NCBI GenBank assembly: GCA_035295125.1
Contig: DATGJP010000008.1
Coordinates: 1-64,000, forward strand
Direction: 5' to 3'
Source of the DNA: JAICMB01 sp035295125
Lineage (GTDB): Bacteria > Acidobacteriota > Terriglobia > Bryobacterales > Bryobacteraceae
Length of the DNA: 64,000 bases
Shown piece after piece: positions 18,053 through 26,685 of the stretch. Within the stretch, counting starts at the first letter, position 1. Every line of letters begins with the position of its first letter. The notes below the pieces were generated by a model. The model saw nothing but the letters and a program-made list of their open reading frames with translations. It was not told the origin of the DNA and did no database searches. The position numbers and the translations under genes were made by a program.

Positions 18053-19411
18053 ATGGTGATTTATTTGCCCGGACAGGCCGACGGCGACAGTCCGCTGCTC
18101 GATGAGCTGACGCCCCGGGAAATCGTTCAGGAACTGGATAAGTATGTCATCGGTCAGGGTGACGCGAAGCGCGCCGTGGCCATTGCGCTGCGAAACCGCA
18201 TCCGGCGTCAGAAACTCGAGCCTGAAATGGCCGAGGATGTGATGCCGAAGAACATCCTCATGATCGGCCCCACCGGCGTCGGCAAAACCGAGCTCGCCCG
18301 CCGTCTCGCCAAGCTTGCGAATTCGCCCTTCTTGAAGGTCGAAGCCAGCAAGTTCACCGAGGTCGGCTACGTCGGTCGCGACGTGGAAGCCATGATCCGC
18401 GATCTGGTCGACATCTCCATCGACATGGTCCGTGAGGAGCGCCTGGAAGAAGTCGCGGAGCGCGCCGAACGCAATGCCGAGGAGCGCTTGCTCGACCTGC
18501 TCATGCCGCCGCAGCAGGAGGTGTCGGAAAGCGCCGAGCGTACCCGCGAAAAACTCCGCGACAAGCTGCGCGCGGGCAAGCTGGACGACCGCATGGTCGA
18601 GATCGATGTCCGCGATCGAGGGCCGACGTTCGAAGTCACAACCGCGGCCGGCATCGAAGAGATGGACATCAATCTCAAGGATGTTCTGCCGGGCCTGTTC
18701 GGACAGCGCACCCGCAAACGCAAAATGCGCGTCAGCGAAGCCATTGAATACCTGGTGCAGGAAGAGGAGCAGAAGCTCATCGACATGGACCAGGTGACCC
18801 GCGTCGCGCTCGAACGCGTGGAGCGCAGCGGCATCATCTTCCTCGACGAGGTCGACAAGATCGCCGGCCGCGAGTCCGGACATGGGCCCGACGTGAGCCG
18901 CGAAGGCGTGCAGCGCGACATCCTGCCCATCGTGGAAGGAACCACGGTCAACACGCGCCATGGCTTCGTGCGTACCGATCACATCCTCTTTATCGCCGCC
19001 GGAGCGTTTCACGTCTCCAAGCCCAGCGATCTCATCCCCGAGCTCCAGGGCCGCTTCCCGATTCGCGTCGAGCTGAAATCGCTCACTGAAGAGGACTTCA
19101 TCCGCATTCTCAAGGAACCGAAGAACGCGCTCATCAAGCAGTACATCGCGCTTCTCGAAACTGAAGGCATTAAGCTGAACTTTAGCGACGATGCCCTGGT
19201 CGAGGTCGCCCGCTACGCCGCGCAAGTCAACGAAACGTCCGAAAACATCGGCGCTCGCCGCCTGCACACCATCATGGAAAAGCTGCTCGAGGACATCTCG
19301 TTCGCCGGACCCGATCTCAAGAAGAAAAACGTCAAGATCGACGCCGCCTACGTGAAGAAGCAGCTTGCCGACATCATTAAGGACCAGGATTTGAGCCGCT
19401 ACATTCTGTGA
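18053..19411 (+). CDS. hslU: ATP-dependent protease ATPase subunit HslU
   Basis: A 452-residue AAA+ unfoldase partner of HslV. It starts at the ATG at 18053, 13 bases after hslV. It has LTPREIVQELDKYVIGQ, Walker A GPTGVGKTELARRLA, EVGYVGRDVEAMIRDL (the GYVG substrate-gripping pore loop), the acidic I-domain (about 130-210), Walker B IIFLDEVDKI, and the C-terminal DLSRYIL tail that inserts into HslV. The tail matches the family and suggests a functional complex. Confidence 0.96.
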   Translation: MVIYLPGQADGDSPLLDELTPREIVQELDKYVIGQGDAKRAVAIALRNRIRRQKLEPEMAEDVMPKNILMIGPTGVGKTELARRLAKLANSPFLKVEASKFTEVGYVGRDVEAMIRDLVDISIDMVREERLEEVAERAERNAEERLLDLLMPPQQEVSESAERTREKLRDKLRAGKLDDRMVEIDVRDRGPTFEVTTAAGIEEMDINLKDVLPGLFGQRTRKRKMRVSEAIEYLVQEEEQKLIDMDQVTRVALERVERSGIIFLDEVDKIAGRESGHGPDVSREGVQRDILPIVEGTTVNTRHGFVRTDHILFIAAGAFHVSKPSDLIPELQGRFPIRVELKSLTEEDFIRILKEPKNALIKQYIALLETEGIKLNFSDDALVEVARYAAQVNETSENIGARRLHTIMEKLLEDISFAGPDLKKKNVKIDAAYVKKQLADIIKDQDLSRYIL

Positions 19412-20331
19412 TGAGGCTGCGCGCGTGGACATGCGCCGCCGTGTTGGCGGTGGCGCTCTGGGGATGCGGCCAGGTGGGCGAGCCTGTCTATCCCTCGCTC
19501 AATATTCCAGTTAAAATCACCGATCTGAGCGCCGTCCAGCGCGGCGACAACCTGATCATCGATTTCAGCGTCCCTAAGCTGACCACCGACGGCATGGCGG
19601 TAAAACACGTCCGCGTGGATTTGCGCGCCGGCTCCAAAGAGATTCCAATTCTCGAAACCGAACCGGGGCCAATACATACGGAACCGCCGGTTAACGAGCT
19701 CGTTGGACAAATCGGCCAGCAGATCGCGGTTCAGGTGCGCCTGGTCAACGCCAAGGGCAAAGAGTCCGAATGGTCGAACCAGGTCGTGCTCAACATCCAG
19801 GCCCCGCTTGCCACGCCGTCCGGGCTTGCGGCCGCGGACACGGCGCAAGGCACAAAACTGACCTGGAGCGCTCCCGGCGAAAATCACTTCCGCATCTTTC
19901 GCGACAAGGCCCAGATCGGCGAGTCCGATGCCCCGGAGTACGTCGACAAGAACATCGAGTACGGCAAGCAGTACGACTATGCGGTGCAGGGAACGAAGGA
20001 AGGCGCCGAAAGCAAAGTCAGTGAAACCGTGCCCCACAGCGCGAAAGATACATTCGCCCCCGCTGTGCCGGCCGGTGTGAACGCGTCGCCCGGCATCAAC
20101 ACCATCGAAGTCGCCTGGGACCGCAACACCGAATCGGATTTCAAGGAATACCGCGTCTATCGCGCCGTCGACGACGGCCAGTTCGTCCAGGTGGCCACCG
20201 GTCTCGCAGCCCCCGCCTACAGCGATAAAGACATCCAATCCGGGAAGCGCTACCGCTATGCCGTCTCCGCCATCGACCAGGCCAACAATGAAAGCGAGCG
20301 CAGCGCTCCCGCCGAGGTCACAGCTCCATGA
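19411..20331 (+). CDS. Lipoprotein with fibronectin type III domains
   Basis: About 306 residues. The ATG at 19411 (one base overlap with the hslU stop) opens a signal peptide with lipobox ALWGC. One Ig/Fn3-like domain at about 25-120 and two clearer Fn3 domains (about 122-205 and 210-300) follow. They share GLAAADTAQGTKLTWSAPG and the paired YVDKNIEYGKQYDYAVQG / YSDKDIQSGKRYRYAVSA blocks. The protein is probably surface- or periplasm-anchored, with an adhesive or structural role. It is coupled to the next gene by ATGA, but no functional link with hslVU is evident. Confidence 0.85.
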   Translation: MRLRAWTCAAVLAVALWGCGQVGEPVYPSLNIPVKITDLSAVQRGDNLIIDFSVPKLTTDGMAVKHVRVDLRAGSKEIPILETEPGPIHTEPPVNELVGQIGQQIAVQVRLVNAKGKESEWSNQVVLNIQAPLATPSGLAAADTAQGTKLTWSAPGENHFRIFRDKAQIGESDAPEYVDKNIEYGKQYDYAVQGTKEGAESKVSETVPHSAKDTFAPAVPAGVNASPGINTIEVAWDRNTESDFKEYRVYRAVDDGQFVQVATGLAAPAYSDKDIQSGKRYRYAVSAIDQANNESERSAPAEVTAP

Positions 20332-21062
20332 AACGTTACCGCTACAGTCTGAATCCGAGCATCGAGCCGACCGTCACGGATGCGAATCCGGACGTAAAGT
20401 ATGGCGCCGAACTGCCCGCCGGTGCGCGCCTGCTGCCGCCCTGCTCCCCCACGAAGATCGTATGCGTCGGCCGCAATTATCCCGAGCATGCCCGCGAGCT
20501 GGGCAATGAACCACCCAAAGAGCCGCTCATCTTCCTGAAGCCGCCATCGTCCCTGATCGCTTCCGGCGACGCCGTCATCTACCCGCCGCTTTCCGAGCGC
20601 GTCGATTTCGAGGGCGAACTCGGCGTCATCGTCGGCAAACGCGCCCGCAACGTGAAAACGGAAGACGCCTGGGACTACGTGCTCGGCTATACCTGCCTGA
20701 ACGACGTTACGGCGCGCGATTTACAGCGCAAGGATGGCCAATGGACGCGCGGCAAAGGTTTCGACACCTTCTGCGCCGTCGGCCCCTGCATGGTGCCGAA
20801 AGAAGACGTGGACGTCCGCACTCTGAGGCTGCGCACTGTCGTCGACGATGAGACGCGTCAGGAGGCGCCCATCGCGGATATGATGTTCGGGGTCGATGTT
20901 ATAATCGCCTACGTCAGCGCGTTCATGACCCTGGAGCCAGGCGATCTCATCGCCACCGGCACACCGCCCGGTGTCGGCCCGCTCAAGCCGGGTTCACACG
21001 TTCGAGTCGAAATCGAGGGGGTCGGTGTTCTCGATAACATCGTAAGAGGAGAGGCTCAATGA
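20328..21062 (+). CDS. Fumarylacetoacetate hydrolase family protein
   Basis: A 244-residue FAH-superfamily enzyme. A short N-terminal DUF2437-like stretch (about 1-45) precedes the catalytic fold: KIVCVGRNYPEHARELG, PLIFLKPPSSLIASGD, and metal-binding Glu residues in VDFEGELGVIVGKRARNV. GYTCLNDVTARDLQ, GKGFDTFCAVGP and DLIATGTPPGVGPLKPG follow. Members split C-C bonds in acylpyruvates or hydrate oxo-dienoates using Mg2+/Mn2+. This one resembles 2-hydroxyhepta-2,4-diene-1,7-dioate isomerase and acylpyruvase groups. The substrate is not determined by context. Confidence 0.92.
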   Translation: MKRYRYSLNPSIEPTVTDANPDVKYGAELPAGARLLPPCSPTKIVCVGRNYPEHARELGNEPPKEPLIFLKPPSSLIASGDAVIYPPLSERVDFEGELGVIVGKRARNVKTEDAWDYVLGYTCLNDVTARDLQRKDGQWTRGKGFDTFCAVGPCMVPKEDVDVRTLRLRTVVDDETRQEAPIADMMFGVDVIIAYVSAFMTLEPGDLIATGTPPGVGPLKPGSHVRVEIEGVGVLDNIVRGEAQ

Positions 21063-21718
21063 AATTCTTTTTGGATACAGCCAACCTGGAGGAGCTGCGG
21101 CATGGCGCGGAATGGGGCGTCGTCGACGGCGTTACCACGAACCCCACATTGATCGCAAAAGAGGGGGTGCCGATCGAAGAGCAGATCCGCAAGATCTGCG
21201 ACATCATCGACGGCGACATCAGCGCTGAGGTTGTGGCAACTCGATCGGAAGATATGATTCGCGAGGGTCGTAAGCTAGCTGCCATACACAAGAACGTAGT
21301 GGTAAAGGTTCCCCTGACCCGCGATGGCATCAAGGCGTGCTCGCACCTGAGCAAGGAAGGCATTCGCCTCAATGTCACGCTCTGTTTCTCAGCCGGGCAG
21401 GCGTTGCTGGCTGCGAAAGCCGGCGCATATATCGTCAGCCCCTTCGTGGGCCGCGTGGACGACATCGGATGGGAAGGCACGCAGCTCATTCGCGATATCG
21501 TCACCGTGTACAAGAATTACGGCTATAAGACCCAGGTACTGGCCGCATCGCTGCGTACCGGCCTGCACGTCATCGAGTGCGCCAAGGCCAGTGCCGACAT
21601 CGGAACCATGCCGTTCAAAGCCATGGACATGCTCTTCAATCACCCCCTGACCGACAAGGGCCTGGAACAGTTCCTGAAAGACTACCACAAAGTTTTCCAG
21701 GAGCAGCCGGTCGGATAA
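21059..21718 (+). CDS. Transaldolase / fructose-6-phosphate aldolase family protein
   Basis: A 219-residue short transaldolase of the TIGR00875/FSA type. It has MKFFLDTANLEEL, GVTTNPTLIAKEG, the Schiff-base Lys in VVVKVPLT, LNVTLCFSAGQALLAAKAGA, PFVGRVDDIG and ASLRTGLHVIECAKASADIGTMPF-type blocks in order. It either transfers dihydroxyacetone units in the pentose phosphate pathway or acts as fructose-6-phosphate aldolase; sequence alone does not settle which. The ATG overlaps the FAH gene stop (ATGA). Confidence 0.93.
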   Translation: MKFFLDTANLEELRHGAEWGVVDGVTTNPTLIAKEGVPIEEQIRKICDIIDGDISAEVVATRSEDMIREGRKLAAIHKNVVVKVPLTRDGIKACSHLSKEGIRLNVTLCFSAGQALLAAKAGAYIVSPFVGRVDDIGWEGTQLIRDIVTVYKNYGYKTQVLAASLRTGLHVIECAKASADIGTMPFKAMDMLFNHPLTDKGLEQFLKDYHKVFQEQPVG

Positions 21719-21724
21719 TAGTAA

Positions 21725-21761
21725 GGCGGGAATGCATCCCGCGGCGGATTTTGAATCCGCC
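21725..21761. repeat. Paired mini-hairpins after transaldolase gene
   Basis: Two adjacent perfect inverted repeats: GGCGGGA with TCCCGC (short loop), then GGCGGATT, loop TTG, AATCCGCC. They start 7 bases after the transaldolase stop. The same two-hairpin design with different stem sequences appears at 26125 and 56141. There is no T-run, so this is not a standard terminator. Confidence 0.65.
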
Positions 21762-21798
21762 TGGTATATTTCGGCATTACGCAGAGAATTCGGAAAAT

Positions 21799-21901
21799 GT
21801 GGAAGCGTGGGAGCCGGCCGTCAGTCTGGAGTTTCGCCACCGATTCGTTTTGGGGTTGCCTCTATGCAACTTGGTGAGGCAGGCGGTTTCGCCTGCCCAT
21901 C
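21799..21901. repeat. Dispersed repeat with hairpin
   Basis: It begins TGTGGAAGCGTGGGAG and contains GCAACTTGGTGAGGCAGG. It ends with a hairpin at 21878-21897 (GGCAGGCG, loop GTTT, CGCCTGCC). This module order matches the copy at 16354. It lies upstream of the small membrane protein gene at 21917 and may supply part of its leader. Confidence 0.65.
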
Positions 21902-21916
21902 ATTGATCGTACCCGG

Positions 21917-22291
21917 ATGCCCGACTACATCCTGCTCCTCATCCTAGGCGTGGTCGCCGCGGCTCTCGTCGCGGTCGGAATGCGTATCCTCTATCAGCTC
22001 CGCCGGAACCCCTTGGAGCGCGAACGGCGCCGCCGGCTCGCCGTGAACGCAACCGGACGCCTCGCCGACGGCAACATCACTGAAACCGGCGACAACGCCA
22101 TTTTCTATTCCTATTCCGTCGGCGGAGTGCTCTATGCCGCCTCGCAGGAAATCACGGAGCTAAAGCCCGCCATACCATTCGAGTTGGAACGGCTCATCGG
22201 CGCACCAGTGACCGTAAAATACACGACCCGCAATCCGGCCAACTCCATCGTCGTGTGCGAGGATTGGTCCGGCTTGCGCTCGCGGCCCTGA
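21917..22291 (+). CDS. Small membrane protein with DUF3592-like domain
   Basis: A 124-residue protein with one N-terminal membrane helix (YILLLILGVVAAALVAVGM, about 4-22) and a basic stop-transfer segment (RRNPLERERRRR). A small beta-rich cytoplasmic or periplasmic domain follows (ATGRLADGNITETG, IFYSYSVGGVLYAASQEI, APVTVKYTTRNPANSIV). The beta part resembles DUF3592 proteins, in which a short SH3-like or OB-like domain follows a membrane helix. It starts at the ATG at 21917, just downstream of a dispersed repeat. Function is unknown. Confidence 0.72.
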   Translation: MPDYILLLILGVVAAALVAVGMRILYQLRRNPLERERRRRLAVNATGRLADGNITETGDNAIFYSYSVGGVLYAASQEITELKPAIPFELERLIGAPVTVKYTTRNPANSIVVCEDWSGLRSRP

Positions 22292-22323
22292 CAGCCCGCG
22301 GCAGGCGTCTTTGAGAGCGGCAT

Positions 22324-22400
22324 GCACAGGCGAAACCGCCTGCGCCCTTTACGGCTCCATAGGTTGCCAGCCAACGTGGGCAGGCATTTAGCCCTGCCCG
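22324..22400. repeat. Dispersed repeat, inverted orientation
   Basis: Two hairpins in the gap before the hybrid kinase gene. One is GCACAGGCG, loop AAAC, CGCCTGCGC at 22324-22345; the other is GGGCAGG with CCCTGCCC around 22378-22399. The GGCGAAACCGCC core is the reverse complement of the GGCGGTTTCGCC core seen at 16422 and 21880, so this copy is inverted. Confidence 0.6.
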
Positions 22401-22551
22401 ACTTCTGCCATGGGGGCTGCTAATCCGTCACCGCCGGGACTATCGGAATAATTCTTTCTGACCGATATCATGACTTGGGTTCGGCTAACGGCCCCAGCCG
22501 GAGATCTCTGGCCAGAATCGGGCTTCCCGCTACGCCTTCAGGAGTGTACCG

Positions 22552-25500
22552 ATGCCGAATCTCCCTTCAATCGCTATCGTCGACGAGACACACACTTCTC
22601 CAGCCGTCGTCTCCGGAACGGCTTCGTCGGCAAACGATCCCGGAGACCCCCCGCCCCCGGCTGACGACAGCCAGTCACGGCTGGCCGCCACCTTGGACGC
22701 GGCACAAATCGGAGTCTGGGATCTGGACCTCGTTCGTGACACCAGCGTTCGCTCCCTCCAGCACGACCGTATTTTCGGCTATGATTCGATCCAACCCAAC
22801 TGGCGCTTTCCGGATTTTCTCGAGCGCATCGTGCCGGAGCATCGGTCTCGCGTCCAGGCTGCGCTACGCGACGCCCAAAACACCCGATCGCTCGAATATG
22901 AGTGCGACATCATCTGGCTGGATGGATCCCGTCATTCCATTTCCGTGAATGGTCGCGTCCATTGCGACAGCCTCGGTATTCCGGTTCGCATGATGGGCGT
23001 CGTCGTGGAGACCACCAGCCGTAAACAGATGGAGGAATCGCTGCGCCGCGGGGACGAGAAGTACCGCATGCTGTTCAACAACAGTAACGATGCCGCGTTT
23101 GTACTCAGCGTTCACGACGATGGTTCGCCAGGCGCCTTTATCGAGGTCAATGAAATGGCCTGCCGGCGCCTCGGGTATACGCGAGAGGAGTTGCTGCGCC
23201 TCAATCCAAAAGATATCGATGCACCGGAAAGCGAGCCCCCGTCGCCGCATATCATCGAGCAGTTGCTGGCCGGCAAGCCTGTTCTCTTCGAGGTTGTCCA
23301 GGTGACGAAGGGCGGGCAGAAGATTCCTACCGAAATCAGCGCCCGGCTCTTCGCGCTCGACAGCCGCCCCGCGATTTTGGCCATGGCGCGCGACACCACG
23401 GAACGAAGGCGCGCTCAGGAGCCTTTGACGGAGTGCGATCGGCGATACCGGAACCTGATCGAGCGCAGCTTGGCCGGAGTATTCCGTTTATCCCCGGACG
23501 GACGCTGTCTGGATGGCAATGAGGCGTGTGCGCGCACCTTAGGCTTTCACTCCCGTGAAGAGCTCCTGCAACACCACGCCTCGGAGTTCATGGCGTATGC
23601 CAGCGATTTCCAGCTTGCGGCCGGGCAGCTTCTGAAGGAAAAATCTCTGAGAAACCACGAGCTGCGACTCAGGCGCAGCGACGGCAGTATAGCGATCGTG
23701 CTCGCAAACATAAACCTGGCCGGCAGCGAGAACGGTTATCCCTACGTGATCGAGGGAACGTTCATAGATGTCACCCAGCGCAAGTTCGCCGAGAGAGCCG
23801 CCGAGGAAGCGGGCATTAAATTCAAGGATATTTTCGACAACGTACAAACGGGAATTATCATCATCGAGCCGGATACTCACCGGATCATCGACGCGAACGC
23901 ACGGGCTTTGAGCTTGATCGGCCGCCCTAAAGAGTCGGTGATTGGAGCAGAGTGCTTTAATTTCGTTTGTCCGGCCGAGAGAGGCCGCTGTCCCGTCACC
24001 GACCTTGGTCAAACCGTGGATAATTCCGAGCGCGTGTTGCTGACCGCTGACGGCCGCCGCTGCCCCATCGTCAAAACCGTCGTGCGGGAGCAGATCTCCG
24101 GGCGGAAATATCTGCTGGAAAGCTTCGTTGATATTAGCGACCGGAAACGTGCCGAGGAAGCTCTGCGCACTAGCGAAACCCGATTCCGTTCGCTGGTGGA
24201 AAACAGCGCCGATCTTACCCTCCTGTTGAGTCCCCATGGTGTCTGCTTATATGCCGGGCCATCGACATCGCGGATCCTGGGATATACCGAGGACGAAATG
24301 AAGGGACGCAGGATTTTCGAACTCGTCTATCCGGGCCACGTGGACGACGTGCGCAGGATCTTCACCGAAATCTTGAAGGAGCCAGGCCAGCCGCGGGGCG
24401 GAGAGTGCCTCTGTCTGCACAAGAGCGGCGACTGGCGCTGGTACGAGTTTACCGGCCAGCTCTCAACTGACAATCGGAATAGTCAGGTTGTCGTTGCCAA
24501 TGCTCGCGACATCACTGAGCGAAAACGAACGGCTGCGGAATTGGAAAGAGCTAAAGAGGCTGCGGAATCGGCAAGTCGCGCGAAAAGCGAATTTCTGGCC
24601 GCGATGAGCCATGAGATACGCACTCCGATGAACGGCATTATCGGGATGACCGAGCTGGCCATTGAAACGGACCTGACGTGTGAGCAGCGAGGCTATCTCG
24701 CCGTCGTCAAAAGTTCCGCCGAATCCCTGCTCTCCGTGATCAATGACATCCTCGACTTCTCCAAGATTGAAGCCGGCAAGCTGGAGTTCGAATCGGCCGC
24801 GTTCCATCCGCGGGACCTTCTTGCTTCAACCATGAAGGCCCTGGGCGTGCGTGCTTACGCGCGGGGAATCGAGTTCAACTGGCTGGTGGATTCCCGGGTG
24901 CCGAACGTTCTCATAGGTGACCCGGCACGACTGATCGAGGTGGTCAACAACCTGGTGGGCAATGCTCTCAAGTTCACCGAGCGTGGCGAGATATCTGTAG
25001 AGGTCGGAATGGAATCGCAACGGGGCGGCAGGGTTTGCCTGCGGTTCCGAGTCCGCGATACGGGAATCGGAATCCCCCCAGAGAAACAGGCCCTGATTTT
25101 CGACCCGTTTACTCAGGCCGATGCGTCGACGACACGCCGCTACGGAGGAACCGGCTTGGGCTTAGCTATCTCCTGCCGCCTCGTTGCCATGATGGGAGGA
25201 GAAATCTCCCTGGAGAGCACACCCGGAGTGGGCAGTATCTTTCAGTTCACCGCCTGGTTCGGGTTATCGGCGACGGAAGACATCGAACCCATCGCGGCGG
25301 AACTCGCGGATCTTCCGGTCGTCGTTCTGGATGATAACGCTACCACCCTGCACGTTTTCGACGAGTGCCTCAAGTCAATGCACATGCGCCCCGTTTTGGC
25401 CGCGGACGCCGAAACAGCCTTTCGGGCCTTGGAAGAGGTCGCGGATTCCGGGTGTAAGATTCCACTCCTGCTGGTGGATGCGGAAATGGACGGGTCGGCT

Positions 25501-26136
25501 TTCGTTGCACAAATTCGTCGCCACCCCAAATTGGCTCACGCAGGCATTGTTCTCCTGACGACACCGGCCCAAACAGGGCTCGACGGATGGTGCGGTGACT
25601 TGGAAACCGCGCCTCGCTTAATTAAACCAATCGGACCCTCTGAGCTAGAGGACGTTTTCCTGGGGATGCTGGGTAAACGTGTAAAGCCACACATCGATAC
25701 GCATCCCAACGAGACTGGCGCCGGCGGTCGTGCTCGCCTCCGTGTTCTAGTCGCGGAAGACAACGCTGTGAATCGGTTGATCGCCACGCGTTTGCTCGAG
25801 AAAAGCGGTCACGAGGTGAGGGTGGTCCTCAACGGGCGCGAGGCGCTGGAGCAACTGGATCGCGAACAGTTCGACCTCGTTTTCATGGACGTTCAGATGC
25901 CCGAACTGGATGGACTCGAGGCCACCGCGGCGCTGCGGAAAAAAGAAGCGGGAACCGGCCGGCATATCCCCGTCGTCGCGATGACCGCTTATGCGATGCG
26001 AGGAGATCGCGAACGCTGCCTCACGGCCGGAATGGATGCTTATGTGAGCAAGCCCTTCCACGCTGACGCCGTGGCTCAGGTGATCGAGCAGGTCACGGCG
26101 CCTCGCCATCAGTCCTCCTGTAATGCAGGCTGTTAG
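22552..26136 (+). CDS. Hybrid sensor histidine kinase with multiple PAS domains and two receivers
   Basis: A 1194-residue cytoplasmic-looking kinase with no membrane segment. About five PAS/PAC domains (roughly 40-660) are marked by YRMLFNNSNDAAFVLSV, YRNLIERSLAGVFRLSPDG, FKDIFDNVQTGIIII and FRSLVENSADLTLLLSPHG. The third conspicuous one includes CFNFVCPAERGRCPVTD, a Cys-rich variant. A HisKA domain has phospho-acceptor H687 in FLAAMSHEIRTPMN. The HATPase has NLVGNALKFTERGEI, DTGIGIPPEKQ and GGTGLGLAI. Receiver 1 is divergent but keeps a candidate acceptor D976 (LLLVDAEMDG); receiver 2 is canonical with D1113 (LVFMDVQMPELDG) and K in YVSKPF. No Hpt domain is seen. The last codons and stop lie in a repeat hairpin. 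Confidence 0.93.
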   Translation: MPNLPSIAIVDETHTSPAVVSGTASSANDPGDPPPPADDSQSRLAATLDAAQIGVWDLDLVRDTSVRSLQHDRIFGYDSIQPNWRFPDFLERIVPEHRSRVQAALRDAQNTRSLEYECDIIWLDGSRHSISVNGRVHCDSLGIPVRMMGVVVETTSRKQMEESLRRGDEKYRMLFNNSNDAAFVLSVHDDGSPGAFIEVNEMACRRLGYTREELLRLNPKDIDAPESEPPSPHIIEQLLAGKPVLFEVVQVTKGGQKIPTEISARLFALDSRPAILAMARDTTERRRAQEPLTECDRRYRNLIERSLAGVFRLSPDGRCLDGNEACARTLGFHSREELLQHHASEFMAYASDFQLAAGQLLKEKSLRNHELRLRRSDGSIAIVLANINLAGSENGYPYVIEGTFIDVTQRKFAERAAEEAGIKFKDIFDNVQTGIIIIEPDTHRIIDANARALSLIGRPKESVIGAECFNFVCPAERGRCPVTDLGQTVDNSERVLLTADGRRCPIVKTVVREQISGRKYLLESFVDISDRKRAEEALRTSETRFRSLVENSADLTLLLSPHGVCLYAGPSTSRILGYTEDEMKGRRIFELVYPGHVDDVRRIFTEILKEPGQPRGGECLCLHKSGDWRWYEFTGQLSTDNRNSQVVVANARDITERKRTAAELERAKEAAESASRAKSEFLAAMSHEIRTPMNGIIGMTELAIETDLTCEQRGYLAVVKSSAESLLSVINDILDFSKIEAGKLEFESAAFHPRDLLASTMKALGVRAYARGIEFNWLVDSRVPNVLIGDPARLIEVVNNLVGNALKFTERGEISVEVGMESQRGGRVCLRFRVRDTGIGIPPEKQALIFDPFTQADASTTRRYGGTGLGLAISCRLVAMMGGEISLESTPGVGSIFQFTAWFGLSATEDIEPIAAELADLPVVVLDDNATTLHVFDECLKSMHMRPVLAADAETAFRALEEVADSGCKIPLLLVDAEMDGSAFVAQIRRHPKLAHAGIVLLTTPAQTGLDGWCGDLETAPRLIKPIGPSELEDVFLGMLGKRVKPHIDTHPNETGAGGRARLRVLVAEDNAVNRLIATRLLEKSGHEVRVVLNGREALEQLDREQFDLVFMDVQMPELDGLEATAALRKKEAGTGRHIPVVAMTAYAMRGDRERCLTAGMDAYVSKPFHADAVAQVIEQVTAPRHQSSCNAGC

Positions 26137-26159
26137 CCTGCAGCGGGTTGTTAACCCGC
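26125..26159. repeat. Paired mini-hairpins overlapping kinase stop
   Basis: GCAGGCT, loop GTT, AGCCTGC is followed one base later by GCGGGTT, loop GTT, AACCCGC; both stems are perfect 7-bp. The first hairpin contains the stop codon (26134-26136) of the hybrid kinase and encodes its last residues. Confidence 0.7.
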
Positions 26160-26685
26160 CCGCCCTGGCGTTGAAGTGGCTGTGCTTTCGCACCTCACCA
26201 CGTTTGGGATTCTGTGGAAGGGTGAAGCAGCCGGTTCCGCTGCTTTGGAAACACCGGCCACGTCTCCAAGCCTTTGCCGAAGTGACGAGTCCAATTCGGT
26301 GCCGGATGCACCCCTTCAACCGGCCCTGCACCGCCTGAAGACGGCATTACATTCACAAACTTTCGCATTTCTTCAAACCCGCCGCTAAACCCTAAAGGCC
26401 CAAGACTTTACACTCCAACTGCAACGCTGCTCCACAGGCAACTCGCGCACCCTCAACCCTATACTTAAATCCGGAAGCGCCCGGAAACGCGCCCTTCGCC
26501 CGCCCCGCCAAGACGAAACGCGCGACGCAACGTCCAAAACTTACGTCGCGCGAGCCACACGCCATCGTCGCATTTTGCCCGGTTTCACGGAGAATGAACA
26601 ACATAGACACTGTATGCAGACTGAGCGAACAAGAGTATCTTCAAGGCCGGCAAAAGGCGAAACGCCCCATGCTATGGTGAGCATC
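26137..26685. other. 549-base intergenic stretch
   Basis: The left part holds the second mini-hairpin and, at 26212-26250, a TGTGGAAGGGTGAAGCAG repeat start with an AGCAGCCGGTTCCGCTGCT inverted repeat. From about 26260 to 26670 I see no convincing gene, hairpin or promoter; base composition is less G-rich and more A/C-rich than the flanking genes. It may be a decayed gene or further repeat remnants. Confidence 0.5.

Noticed and set aside
18020..19432. 470-codon open frame antisense to hslU
   Set aside because: Mirror of the high-GC codon pattern of hslU; no family resemblance, and hslU is unmistakable. Similar antisense frames at 14514-15746, 27855-29066 and 51632-52888 were dropped for the same reason.
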